A stretch of DNA of 64,000 nucleotides from an uncultured Draconibacterium sp. Its GTDB lineage: Bacteria > Bacteroidota > Bacteroidia > Bacteroidales > Prolixibacteraceae. The notes under the pieces are model-generated. The model made no database searches, was not told where the DNA came from, and saw only the letters and a program-made list of their open reading frames with translations. The stretch spans positions 41,603 through 105,602 of the forward strand of contig NZ_CAJXTC010000019.1 in the NCBI RefSeq assembly GCF_913060805.1. Reading direction: 5' to 3'. Both the position numbers and the translations under genes were made by a program. Every line of letters starts with the position of its first letter. Within the stretch, counting starts at the first letter, position 1. Below, piece after piece: positions 34,998 to 42,664 of the stretch.

Positions 34998-35368
34998 TAG
35001 AAAAGATTTAATTGTTTGAACTTTGATTTTCGAAGCTTGTCGAATTCACTTGGATTCGTCGATAGTAGATGTGCAGAATGCTTTGTTACGGGACATTTCA
35101 CCTCATCGATCGATTCAACGAGTAAACCATCCTTTTCAAAATTGCGTTTATAACGACAGGCAGCTTCAATTGGAATTCCCATTGCTTCACTAATCGCTTT
35201 CTTGGTTGCGCTTACATACTGTAAGGCAGTGAAGAATAGTTTGTCTTCTGCAAATTCTGATTTTAGCTGGAAGAATGACTTCCCGGTTCCACGCTCTATT
35301 TGTTCACGAAGCGCATTTACAAAAGAATTACTATCGTCGATATTTTTTAAGGTATCAATTGACTTCAT
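34997..35368 (-). CDS. Unknown HTH-like phage protein
   Basis: A 123-residue protein with a winged-helix look in the middle (TALQYVSATKKAISEAMGIPIEAACRYKRNFEKDGLLVESIDEV), as in Bacteroidota prophage proteins of unknown function found next to DUF4373 genes. It overlaps the DUF4373 gene by one base. Possibly a DNA-binding accessory of replication. Confidence 0.6.
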   Translation of the reverse strand: MKSIDTLKNIDDSNSFVNALREQIERGTGKSFFQLKSEFAEDKLFFTALQYVSATKKAISEAMGIPIEAACRYKRNFEKDGLLVESIDEVKCPVTKHSAHLLSTNPSEFDKLRKSKFKQLNLF

Positions 35369-35375
35369 GACACCA

Positions 35376-35699
35376 TTATTTTAAAGGCTGGATAGAAGCT
35401 TCTACTTCTGACCACTTCAGATATACTCTATTTCCTATCTGCCAGCCTCTAACGACACCTCTCTTTCGCCAATTATGTAATGTTGACTTATCGACGTGAA
35501 GTCTTTTGGCAGCCTCATCTAATGTAACATATTCTTCTGGTTGGCGTGGCTGGAATTCAGTAAGAAGCATTTTGAATCCATTTCGGATTTCATCGATTAT
35601 TGGCTGAGTTGCTTCTTCCGGGGTAGTATCAACGAACTGAATACGTCTTGTAGCTCGTTCAATTAAACTACCTGTTCTTTCTTGATTTTGTTGAGACAT
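35376..35699 (-). CDS. Excisionase-like HTH protein
   Basis: A 107-residue protein. The C-terminal half is a MerR/excisionase-type HTH (EEYVTLDEAAKRLHVDKSTLHNWRKRGVVRGWQIGNRVYLKWSEVEASI). The N-terminal half is a helical extension. It is the first gene of the apparent late operon (35699 to 32167). It may be the operon's activator or the excisionase. Confidence 0.75.
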   Translation of the reverse strand: MSQQNQERTGSLIERATRRIQFVDTTPEEATQPIIDEIRNGFKMLLTEFQPRQPEEYVTLDEAAKRLHVDKSTLHNWRKRGVVRGWQIGNRVYLKWSEVEASIQPLK

Positions 35700-35814
35700 G
35701 TGAATGATTTTAAATTGTCATTCACAAATAGAATAGTATTTTTTTTGACCTTCTGTTCGAGAGCTATTCAAACTTTCTTCGAAAAATGTTCAATTCAATT
35801 TTATTCAGGAATAA

Positions 35815-36657
35815 TCAGTTATTGCGAGGATTATTTTTTTTAAATTCTAACTTAATACTATTGAGTTTATCTTCGTGCTCGTTCATTTTTATGTTGTCAT
35901 TTGAGTAATACTTTTGCTGTATTCTACTAAATTGATCAAGGTAGTTTCCTCTCACAAATTTCTCAAATCTGGTTTTATTAGGGTAGATGCAATTCCCGTC
36001 ATCTTCTAAAACGTAGTAGATATAAGACATTCGTACTGGTTCTTCGTAACTGTCTTTTACATACTGGTTATACATCTCTAAGAATAAATGATAACTCCAC
36101 CCATCTCTAAATATGTCATTATGCGGATTATCAAATTTTGAGATTGACTTTTGCGGATTATCCGACATTACATTTGCCTTGGCAAGAACTTCATGTTTGG
36201 CTTTATTTAATTCCAAATCATGATACATTTCAAGGAATTGCAATTTTTTGCTCCAAGAAAATTTAATGCTTTGATAAGTATCCTTGTCGCAAATATCGTA
36301 TAACCTATGAGCTTGCCAGTTTAAACCTCTTTTCTTTATTGCATCGTATTCCAATTCAATAAAATATGATTTATCTACCTCAGGTTGCTTAACTCTAAAT
36401 TCCTGAAATGCCTCATCGAACGTATTCTGATAAACATGAATGCTACAAAATTCCCAACGAAAGTTATCCTTTGCAGAATTTTGGTACAAGCCTCTCAAAT
36501 CTTCTCTAATCTTATAAATTGAAGGTGGATCATAGATATTATTTCCTTTGTCATCAACAACAGGATACTGTCCTTTGAAATAGCAAAATATAGTTCCAAT
36601 GCTATCAAATTGTTTCAAACGATCAATTATATCTGCTCTTTTTTCGTTCCAATTCAT
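35815..36657 (-). CDS. Unknown partner of the XRE regulator
   Basis: A 280-residue protein from the Met in MNWNEKRADII, four bases after the XRE gene's stop codon; the track start lies inside that gene. The N-terminus resembles a regulatory head (IIDRLKQFDSIGTIFCYFKGQYPVVDDKGNN). The rest is mixed alpha/beta with many aromatic residues and no motif I recognise. The XRE-first order, close spacing and a palindromic operator upstream resemble an autoregulated toxin-antitoxin operon, so a toxin or effector role is possible. Confidence 0.5.
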   Translation of the reverse strand: MNWNEKRADIIDRLKQFDSIGTIFCYFKGQYPVVDDKGNNIYDPPSIYKIREDLRGLYQNSAKDNFRWEFCSIHVYQNTFDEAFQEFRVKQPEVDKSYFIELEYDAIKKRGLNWQAHRLYDICDKDTYQSIKFSWSKKLQFLEMYHDLELNKAKHEVLAKANVMSDNPQKSISKFDNPHNDIFRDGWSYHLFLEMYNQYVKDSYEEPVRMSYIYYVLEDDGNCIYPNKTRFEKFVRGNYLDQFSRIQQKYYSNDNIKMNEHEDKLNSIKLEFKKNNPRNN

Positions 36658-36661
36658 CGAT

Positions 36662-36892
36662 CTAATTCGGTTGTAATTCAAAACTAACCCTTGCTCCAAG
36701 CGCAGCAGCTATTTTATCTATACTTGCCAGAGTAAGGTTATACCTTCCGTTTTCTATTCTTGATACTTGTCCTTTTTCTACACCTAAGCGGTCGGCTAAT
36801 TGCGATTGAGTTAGCTTATTCTTTAAACGTAACTCTTTAAACTGTTGTGCAAGAACGGTCTTTAACTCCTCATCGTGTGATACTGTTTTCAT
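36662..36892 (-). CDS. XRE-family regulator (putative antitoxin/autorepressor)
   Basis: A 76-residue protein from the Met in MKTVSHDEELK (the track start is 24 codons upstream and runs through the operator). It is a compact Cro/C1 HTH: FKELRLKNKLTQSQLADRLGVEKGQVSRIENGRYNLTLASIDKIAAALG. The size and pairing with a larger downstream gene are typical of HigA/HipB-like autorepressors. Confidence 0.85.
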   Translation of the reverse strand: MKTVSHDEELKTVLAQQFKELRLKNKLTQSQLADRLGVEKGQVSRIENGRYNLTLASIDKIAAALGARVSFELQPN

Positions 36893-36908
36893 AATCCTTA
36901 AAAGTATT

Positions 36909-36934
36909 AAAGGTTGTAATGAACTACAACCTTT
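36909..36934. promoter_or_regulatory. Palindromic operator upstream of XRE pair
   Basis: A 10-bp inverted repeat AAAGGTTGTA/TACAACCTTT with a six-base centre lies 17 bases upstream of the chosen XRE start. It is the probable autoregulatory binding site. Confidence 0.6.
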
Positions 36935-37035
36935 TAAAATGAATGTTATAAACACGATGTCCACCAGGTAATTAACAACTATGCATTCTTTCTTCTCGCA
37001 TTAATAAACATCAACAGTAATAATCAGATTTGTTC

Positions 37036-37236
37036 TTACATTGAGATATACTCAACCTCATCGTTAAACTTCCCCCATCCTTCTTTTTGGATTGCCATTT
37101 TTAACGCAACAAATTTTTGTAAATCTTCAAGGAAATAGCGCTCCCAAACATCCTGTGCTGCATTATTCTGACTGTCAATTTCCTTTAGCTTCAAATAAAG
37201 CACCTCGCGCTTGTTCCGAATCTTATTTGAAGCCAT
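37036..37236 (-). CDS. Small hypothetical protein overlapping the lipoprotein gene
   Basis: A 66-residue charged helical protein (MASNKIRNKREVLYLKLKEID... LQKFVALKMAIQKEGW). Its start overlaps the end of the lipoprotein gene by 46 bases in another frame. The overlap and same direction suggest translational coupling. Function unknown. Confidence 0.5.
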   Translation of the reverse strand: MASNKIRNKREVLYLKLKEIDSQNNAAQDVWERYFLEDLQKFVALKMAIQKEGWGKFNDEVEYISM

Positions 37237-37646
37237 TGCGTTTTGATCGCCGTATATCCCTGTGCTCCTTCACCAAAAGCATAAAGCGCATCGGCCCACC
37301 TGGAACTTCTCTCTCGCCTGACAGAATCATAAATCTCATCAACTAAATATTGCGGAGGATCTGTTAACTCTGGACCTTCATAAAGATTCATAAATTCGGA
37401 AATATCCTTCTTTATTTCATCCGGGGCTATCTTCATTACTGTTTCGATGATATTGTCTTTATACTGTTTCGACAGGTTTCCGGAAGTAATGCTCTTGAAG
37501 TCTACATCGTAGTATATTGCTTCACGCTGGATGATTATTTCGAGTTTCTCATTCTTCTTTGCTATCTTCTTTTGTGTACTGCAGGCAAATGTTGCAAAGA
37601 TTAGAACAACGATTAAAATAAGTTTGGTAATAGTTTTCATGATCAC
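37191..37646 (-). CDS. Putative lipoprotein near the integrase
   Basis: A 151-residue protein with a lipoprotein signal peptide (KTITKLILIVVLIFATFACS, lipobox FAC) and a mature part of unknown fold. Positioned directly after the integrase in the same direction. Possible role in superinfection exclusion, as some temperate elements carry such lipoproteins, but this is only an inference. Confidence 0.6.
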   Translation of the reverse strand: MIMKTITKLILIVVLIFATFACSTQKKIAKKNEKLEIIIQREAIYYDVDFKSITSGNLSKQYKDNIIETVMKIAPDEIKKDISEFMNLYEGPELTDPPQYLVDEIYDSVRRERSSRWADALYAFGEGAQGYTAIKTQWLQIRFGTSARCFI

Positions 37647-37666
37647 TTGTTTGGTTAGTTATGTAA

Positions 37667-39055
37667 TTAATTCGCTTTTCCTAATACTGTCATTTGAGGC
37701 TCTTTCTTTTTATTGGCAGCTTGTTTACTCCAATATTCAGCGACCTGCAGTGCACTATCAGAACTACTCTTACCGATATAGGCTAAAAATTGTTGTTCCG
37801 TTGAATGTGCCGTTATATCCTTAAGTAGAGAAGTAGGAATCTCACCATAAAAGTTTGATGCAAAAGAGCGCCTACAAATGTGAGAAGAAACCAATTCATG
37901 CTTCGGAAACATTCCAAACTGCTTCCGTGTTATTTTGGTTTCTTTATCCTTTACCATCTTCCCTCCGTAGGTTGCCTCATCGATACCGGCAATTTCGCAA
38001 ACATCTTTAATGTGTTTATTGAATTTCTGATCTGCTATTTTCTTTGGAAACTTACCATTGTTCTTTTTTAAAATCGCTTTCACTTTTTCATGGACCGGTA
38101 TCATTACTTGCTTTCCGGTTTTTTGTTGTTTAAGGCTAATCATTTCCATTCCCGATACTGTTGTAAGGTTCTTATGCGTTAGGTTCAACAAATCACTAAC
38201 ACGTTGTCCAATATAGCATCCAATTATCAACCAGTCTTTAGCATTATTCAATGCTTCACGTTCAAATGTCTTTCCCTCTATTTTATCAAGTTCTTCAAAA
38301 GTCAGATAGATTACATCTCGTTTAACGCTATACCCCCGAATTGCATGAAAGTTTTTATGTGTAAGCACTTCATTGCTACTGGCAAAACGACAAACAGTTT
38401 TTAAATGCTTCACATACCGGCCGGACGTATTGGGATTCAGCTTATCCACCTCAAATAAGTATTTCTCAAAAGCTTCCACCCACTTCGGGGAAATATCGGA
38501 AACTTTAAATTTCTTCCCTACATACGCCTGGTATTGTTCAATCTTTGTCTTTAAAGATTTCTGTTTTTGGATTGTCCCGGCACTTGCTCCAACTTTCCCA
38601 TTATTAAGTTTCTTTCGAGGAAGGAAATCCACATAAGCCTGAATTTGATACACGAGACTGTCAACATCAACTACCTCAACCTTCCCATGGTGTTTGTCAA
38701 TCTGCTCCTGGAGCCACTCACCATTAACAGTTACTCCCTCTTTTACGGCTTCGTTATAACTTTCAATTACCGAATCGGAGAGATTTTTTAGGTTATCCCT
38801 CATCGCCTCCTGTTTATCTTCAACAGTTCGGGCCACTTTGGGAAAACCAGTTTTACCTATGATGGAATACTTCTTCCCTTTCGCTTCCCGATTTTTCCTT
38901 TGCTTATCGGTTTCCTTATTATCTGTATTCCATTTACCAGGATCGATAACATAACCAGATTTCCGTTTTAGTTCGACTCCTCGCTTAACTGAAAGTTTTA
39001 AATAAATATTAGATGGATTGCGTTCGCTTTTTAGAAAATATGCGATGGTTGCCAT
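37667..39055 (-). CDS. Site-specific tyrosine recombinase (integrase)
   Basis: A 462-residue phage-type integrase of the Bacteroidota kind. The N-terminal arm-binding domain (residues 1-110) is followed by a SAM-like core-binding domain (VSDISPKWVEAFEKYLFE) and the catalytic domain. The catalytic residues are visible: Arg in CYIGQRVSDLLNL, HxxRR in SSHICRRSFASNFY, and the terminal His/Tyr region in DITAHSTEQQFLAYIGKS. It integrates the element into the tRNA-Cys 3' end. It is transcribed away from attR, with the paired GGGCGAC repeats 55 bases upstream of its start. Confidence 0.95.
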   Translation of the reverse strand: MATIAYFLKSERNPSNIYLKLSVKRGVELKRKSGYVIDPGKWNTDNKETDKQRKNREAKGKKYSIIGKTGFPKVARTVEDKQEAMRDNLKNLSDSVIESYNEAVKEGVTVNGEWLQEQIDKHHGKVEVVDVDSLVYQIQAYVDFLPRKKLNNGKVGASAGTIQKQKSLKTKIEQYQAYVGKKFKVSDISPKWVEAFEKYLFEVDKLNPNTSGRYVKHLKTVCRFASSNEVLTHKNFHAIRGYSVKRDVIYLTFEELDKIEGKTFEREALNNAKDWLIIGCYIGQRVSDLLNLTHKNLTTVSGMEMISLKQQKTGKQVMIPVHEKVKAILKKNNGKFPKKIADQKFNKHIKDVCEIAGIDEATYGGKMVKDKETKITRKQFGMFPKHELVSSHICRRSFASNFYGEIPTSLLKDITAHSTEQQFLAYIGKSSSDSALQVAEYWSKQAANKKKEPQMTVLGKAN

Positions 39056-39110
39056 TGCTTATAATTTTATCATTTAAACACATACCAAAGATAAGCAATA
39101 TTTTTAATTA

Positions 39111-39128
39111 GGGCGACCGCTGGGCGAC
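39111..39128. repeat. Right paired GGGCGAC repeats
   Basis: Two GGGCGAC copies with an 11-base period, matching the pair at 17758 in sequence, spacing and orientation. Probable integrase arm-type sites flanking both ends. Confidence 0.6.
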
Positions 39129-39231
39129 CTAAATTAATCAACATTCAATTCTATTAAATTTCATTCAATATCTCAAACGCCCCCACAAACGCCCCTTCTA
39201 TTGATTTAAATACCATATTTAGGGGATTTAC

Positions 39232-39249
39232 AGGTGTTTCAAAACACCT
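39232..39249. repeat. Inverted repeat next to attR
   Basis: AGGTGTTT/AAACACCT with a two-base centre, 21 bases inside the attR core. It could be a recombination-protein site; it has no T-run, so it is not a terminator. Confidence 0.35.
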
Positions 39250-39270
39250 CAAAATGGATAGTTTCGGGTT

Positions 39271-39284
39271 CGCCAGGAACCTCA
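39271..39284. repeat. attR, right junction direct repeat
   Basis: CGCCAGGAACCTCA, an exact copy of the tRNA-Cys 3' end at 17688-17701, marks the right end of the island. Confidence 0.85.
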
Positions 39285-39286
39285 AC

Positions 39287-39316
39287 AAAAGGCGATCTAA
39301 GAAGATCGCCTTTTTT
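39287..39316 (+). terminator. Original tRNA-Cys terminator beyond attR
   Basis: An AGGCGATCT-type stem with AGATCGCCT and a T-run lies three bases after attR. Before integration it would have been the terminator of tRNA-Cys. Confidence 0.75.
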
Positions 39317-39520
39317 ATTTCAAAACAAACAAAAGAAAATCTAAAAGATTTTTTGTTCATTTATTATCTTATAAGAAATTTATGAACAAAGATTACACTA
39401 TAACTAAAAGGCTAGATAGTATATAAAAAAACTTATTTTTCTTTACCATTAAGGCAAACACTACAAAATAAGCTCTGCAATCAGTATATTACCATCCTCA
39501 CTGGAAAGGTATTTATTCCC

Positions 39521-39562
39521 AAAAAAAATGTCCGGTATAATTTAATACCAGACATTTTTTTT
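39521..39562. terminator. Terminator after the first exosortase substrate gene
   Basis: The stem AATGTCCGGTAT/ATACCAGACATT has one mismatch and A/T runs on both sides, 20 bases after the stop at 39581. Its core resembles the terminator at 41785. Confidence 0.75.
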
Positions 39563-39580
39563 AATGTATTTGAATACTAT

Positions 39581-40156
39581 TTATGCAATATTAAAGATCC
39601 TTTTGCGGAGTTTAAAAACTATTACACCGCCTATTAAAGCAAATAATGCTAAAATTGAAAAGATAGAAACCGGAACAGGTTCCCCCGGAGGAAATGAAAA
39701 GGTGAAAGTTTTAATAGTAGCAGAACCAACTATACCATCAGTTGTAGATGCACCGAAACCAAAAGTTTGACCAGCAGTTACAACAAAACTCTCAGTGCCG
39801 GATTGCGAATTTGATCCAGATTCGTTGTATGTACTAAATGTATACTTATCGCCATCAATAATGTAGAACGGGTAATCATATTCTGCTCCATCCACAGTAG
39901 TATAATCCCATTCAAATGACACAATGCCATCGTTTGGAGCTGTAATTGTCATATAAGTATCATCTTCATATCCGGAGTTTCCACTAACAAACGTAATTTC
40001 ATCAGGGGCATTGGATGTAATAATTGATCCGGAATTTTCTATTAAAGTCCAATTCAGAATATCATAATACCCTGTAAGACCCGTTTGAGCCATTGCCGAA
40101 TTTGCAACTACTATTAACAGGAATAAAAACGTTAATGTAAGTAAATGTTTTTTCAT
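39581..40156 (-). CDS. Exported protein with exosortase-type sorting tail
   Basis: A 191-residue protein with a signal peptide (MKKHLLTLTFLFLLIVVANSAMAQ) and a beta-sandwich-like middle (ITFVSGNSGYEDDTYMTITAPNDGIVSFEWDY). The C-terminal tail is PVPVSIFSILALFALIGG, a hydrophobic helix, ending in the basic KLRKRIF: a PEP-CTERM-like sorting signal. The tail is nearly identical, in DNA and protein, to that of the gene ending at 41846. It is expected to be cut by the exosortase encoded between them and attached to or released at the cell surface. Confidence 0.75.
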   Translation of the reverse strand: MKKHLLTLTFLFLLIVVANSAMAQTGLTGYYDILNWTLIENSGSIITSNAPDEITFVSGNSGYEDDTYMTITAPNDGIVSFEWDYTTVDGAEYDYPFYIIDGDKYTFSTYNESGSNSQSGTESFVVTAGQTFGFGASTTDGIVGSATIKTFTFSFPPGEPVPVSIFSILALFALIGGVIVFKLRKRIFNIA

Positions 40157-40469
40157 ATTGTTTGAATTTAAAATTTGGAATTTCTATGCTAAAAATACTT
40201 AATTCTTGTACATCTGCAACATAAAGAACATTAAAACCCGACAAATATACTCCCTGAACAATAAGAAGTTAAAATAGCTTCTACATACTTATTAAAAACT
40301 TAAGCAAAATCCGCTCCCTAAATTCCCATCTCTATCCGTTGTCAACAACTAATTCGATTTCAACTCTTCTGTTTTATCAAGTCAGCTATCTATTTTGCAC
40401 CTAGAGATAAAATTCATTTAATTGTCACACTATTTCTCTCTGACTATTCTCAAAATTCCATAACCTGCG
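40157..40469. other. AT-rich intergenic region, no gene seen
   Basis: Between the first substrate gene and the membrane partner gene I see no ORF with protein-like composition, no hairpin with a T-run and no clear repeat. It presumably holds the promoter of the substrate gene. Confidence 0.4.
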
Positions 40470-40946
40470 TTATCTTTTTAACCTAATTATAAACGTATCT
40501 TTAAGAATTATAAAAAAAACAAGAAACGAGAATATCTGCGTACCAATGAACATTAGGCTTGATTTAGACCTCATAACTAAAGGATAAGTTATCTGCAACA
40601 AATAGATAATTAGAAAATTTATGGCAAATAACCACAATGCTTTTTTCATATTGATCCTTTTATCAAAAAAAAGAGCTATTTGCCATGCAAAAAGCAATAC
40701 AACTGGCAAATAACTTTCCATTGAAACACCTGATTCCCCTTTTGGATATTTATAAGCAATATAATATTGATCGTCACTTTTAAAATAATTTACAGTAGCA
40801 CTGGTAATATCCGATTTTTTTGACACAATATGTTCAATTCCAAAGGCAATAAATTTTCCATAAAAACGATCACCTCCGTAATTCCACAATAGGTAAAATG
40901 CAATACCCAATAAAATAAAAATAATATTCCTAATTTTTCTGTTCAT
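40470..40946 (-). CDS. Exosortase-associated membrane protein
   Basis: A 158-residue protein with four hydrophobic segments (about residues 8-20, 76-92, 103-120 and 132-152) and a short soluble loop between the first two. It overlaps the exosortase gene by 17 bases, so the two are translationally linked. Small membrane partners of similar size accompany several Bacteroidota exosortases. Role in sorting inferred from context. Confidence 0.6.
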   Translation of the reverse strand: MNRKIRNIIFILLGIAFYLLWNYGGDRFYGKFIAFGIEHIVSKKSDITSATVNYFKSDDQYYIAYKYPKGESGVSMESYLPVVLLFAWQIALFFDKRINMKKALWLFAINFLIIYLLQITYPLVMRSKSSLMFIGTQIFSFLVFFIILKDTFIIRLKR

Positions 40947-41535
40947 GTTTTTTGGTTAGCCTGTTATTAACAAATTCATATAATCCCCATAGTATTACCA
41001 CCATTAGAATGTTCCACACATAATCATGAATCAAATCAAATAATGCAGGAAATTTTTGACCAAGTACCCCTAGTAAAACTATACGTAAACTATTTATAAA
41101 TGCTAAAATTCCAAAAATAATACTTCCCCAAAAAATCTTACTTCTCAACTCCCATTTGGCAAAGATGATTAAAGCCACCATGGCAAGATATGCCTGATAT
41201 GCAGAACATTCTAACTCGATTATCATTGGATAAGAGCTAATCATTATAGAATCATAACTCCCTTCGAATACTCCGATATTGAAAGTTCCTTGTCCGAATA
41301 ATCGAACCGGAACAAATAACACTTTACTTAACCCATAAGTTAAATAGGTTGTAAAGTGCACAAAAAGCATCGAAATCCATCTAAGTTTAATATAGTCAAT
41401 TGCAACAATCCCCACTAAAAACAACCACAAACCAAATGCTTTAATTAAAGGCATTAAGTTGACTATTAACTCTTTTCTATTAATACTTTTGAGTTCTTTT
41501 TCTGAGTATTTCTTTTTTCTTTTATTATATCCCAA
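40930..41535 (-). CDS. Exosortase/archaeosortase-family transpeptidase
   Basis: A 201-residue membrane protease with the exosortase catalytic triad: Cys in IELECSAYQAYLAM, Arg in FINSLRIVLLGVLG and His in DLIHDYVWNILM, spaced as in the family and embedded between membrane helices. Exosortases recognise short C-terminal signals, cleave them and pass the substrate to another surface acceptor. It lies between two genes with matching tails, which makes them its probable substrates. Confidence 0.85.
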   Translation of the reverse strand: MGYNKRKKKYSEKELKSINRKELIVNLMPLIKAFGLWLFLVGIVAIDYIKLRWISMLFVHFTTYLTYGLSKVLFVPVRLFGQGTFNIGVFEGSYDSIMISSYPMIIELECSAYQAYLAMVALIIFAKWELRSKIFWGSIIFGILAFINSLRIVLLGVLGQKFPALFDLIHDYVWNILMVVILWGLYEFVNNRLTKKHEQKN

Positions 41536-41784
41536 AGCTTGTGAATTTATTTAAACAACTCCGATTATCATCTATTAACATTCCGCCTCCACTCCTTATT
41601 CCATAACTGCTATAAATTAATACCTACTACTTATTTCAACTACTGTACTGTTAATTCGGCATAAGATAGAATCCAAGCAACTATAGGTTTAATCAAAGAA
41701 TCAGATCTTTCATTTTGAAAAATTAGAATAGTATGCATTTAATTGCATTATGCCACTCACAACAGATTGTTTTCCTCAAACAAA
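41536..41784. other. Intergenic region upstream of the exosortase
   Basis: AT-rich, no protein-like ORF. It should contain the exosortase promoter; I cannot point to a confident box. Confidence 0.35.
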
Positions 41785-41816
41785 AATGTCTGGTATACAA
41801 AAATATACCAGACATT
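41785..41816. terminator. Terminator after the second substrate gene
   Basis: A perfect 13-bp stem AATGTCTGGTATA/TATACCAGACATT with loop CAAAAA, 30 bases after the stop at 41846. Its core matches the hairpin at 39521, evidence of a shared origin. Confidence 0.75.
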
Positions 41817-41845
41817 AATTTATTATGTAATTCTCAAGTTTTTAT

Positions 41846-42664
41846 TTATACAATATTAAAAATTCTTTTGCGCAGTTTAAAAACCGTTACACCTCCTATT
41901 AAGGCAAATAATGCAAAAACTGAATAAATAGAGAATGGAACAGGTTCTGCATTCGCTTTATTAACAATTAATATACTTTTAGGAAGAGTGTTAAAAAAAC
42001 CAGCGTCATCATATGCAACTTCAAGACCTTCTGTCCCATCTTTTTGTACTCCTACAACAAAATTCTCATCGAAATAACTTGCATCCATAGATTTATATCT
42101 TATTTCAATATTACCATTTTTATATAGTACAACCTGTGCTGTTCCATAATAATCTGTATCATCGTGATCTTGATAATCTACAAATTGAACAATAGTGTAA
42201 TCTGGAAATGTTTGATAATAAACTTCTGTACCATCGTCGTCATCCATTTCCAAATCAGCCCAATGCCATGCAATTAAAGATGTAATATAATTTTCACCAT
42301 CATCTGAAGCATAACTAGTAGGTAACTCATAATATTCATAATCTAACTCTTCATCGTCAAAATATATTCCACCATTCGTACCAAAATAAAATTCAGTAAA
42401 TGTATTGTCATAAAATGGGAAACTAAAACCAATCGGGAAAGAACCATAGTAATCATCATCATCCGAACCATCAAGAGTAACCTCGGTTCCAGTAGAAGAA
42501 ATATCGGTCCATGTATAGGTAACATTACTCCACGAATAGTAATCGCTAGTGGTTTGCCCGGCAGAAATGCTGGCAGATTTCATTCTTTCTTTTTTAACTT
42601 TGTCTTGAGCAAAAAGACTCACTGCAAAAATTAATGCAATTGTAACAAGTAAGAGTTTTTTCAT
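41846..42664 (-). CDS. Acidic exported protein with exosortase-type sorting tail
   Basis: A 272-residue protein with a signal peptide (MKKLLLVTIALIFAVSLFAQ). The mature part is rich in Asp and Tyr, and its pattern PIGFSFPFYDNTFTEFYFGTNGGIYF resembles nidogen-like surface domains. The C-terminus is EPVPFSIYSVFALFALIGG, then KLRKRIF, the same sorting tail as the gene ending at 39581. The two are probable cognate substrates of the exosortase between them. Confidence 0.75.
   Translation of the reverse strand: MKKLLLVTIALIFAVSLFAQDKVKKERMKSASISAGQTTSDYYSWSNVTYTWTDISSTGTEVTLDGSDDDDYYGSFPIGFSFPFYDNTFTEFYFGTNGGIYFDDEELDYEYYELPTSYASDDGENYITSLIAWHWADLEMDDDDGTEVYYQTFPDYTIVQFVDYQDHDDTDYYGTAQVVLYKNGNIEIRYKSMDASYFDENFVVGVQKDGTEGLEVAYDDAGFFNTLPKSILIVNKANAEPVPFSIYSVFALFALIGGVTVFKLRKRIFNIV

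Larger units (their letters stand above)
17702..39284. mobile_element. Integrated satellite-like island in tRNA-Cys
   Basis: The element of about 21.6 kb is bounded by 14-bp direct repeats, one of them the tRNA-Cys 3' end. It carries a tyrosine integrase next to the right end. Its genes include a small terminase subunit, a DUF4373-type protein, three excisionase-like HTH proteins, two XRE regulators and a possible minor virion protein. I find no portal, capsid, large terminase, tail, conjugation or plasmid mobilisation gene. This combination fits a phage-inducible chromosomal island (phage satellite) better than a prophage or ICE. The left 11 kb is defence cargo with lower GC and AT-richer codon use than the flanking core genes. 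Confidence 0.8.

Noticed and set aside
37036-37646. Frameshift between the lipoprotein and the 66-residue gene
   Set aside because: The two frames overlap by 46 bases, both have their own start and stop, and joining them gives no known protein, so separate overlapping genes are simpler.
17702-39284. Complete prophage
   Set aside because: No portal, capsid, large terminase, tail or lysis gene is visible; only integrase, small terminase and replication or regulatory genes.
39154-39360. 68-codon ORF across attR
   Set aside because: It runs through the attachment site and terminator hairpin and has no protein-like conservation signs.
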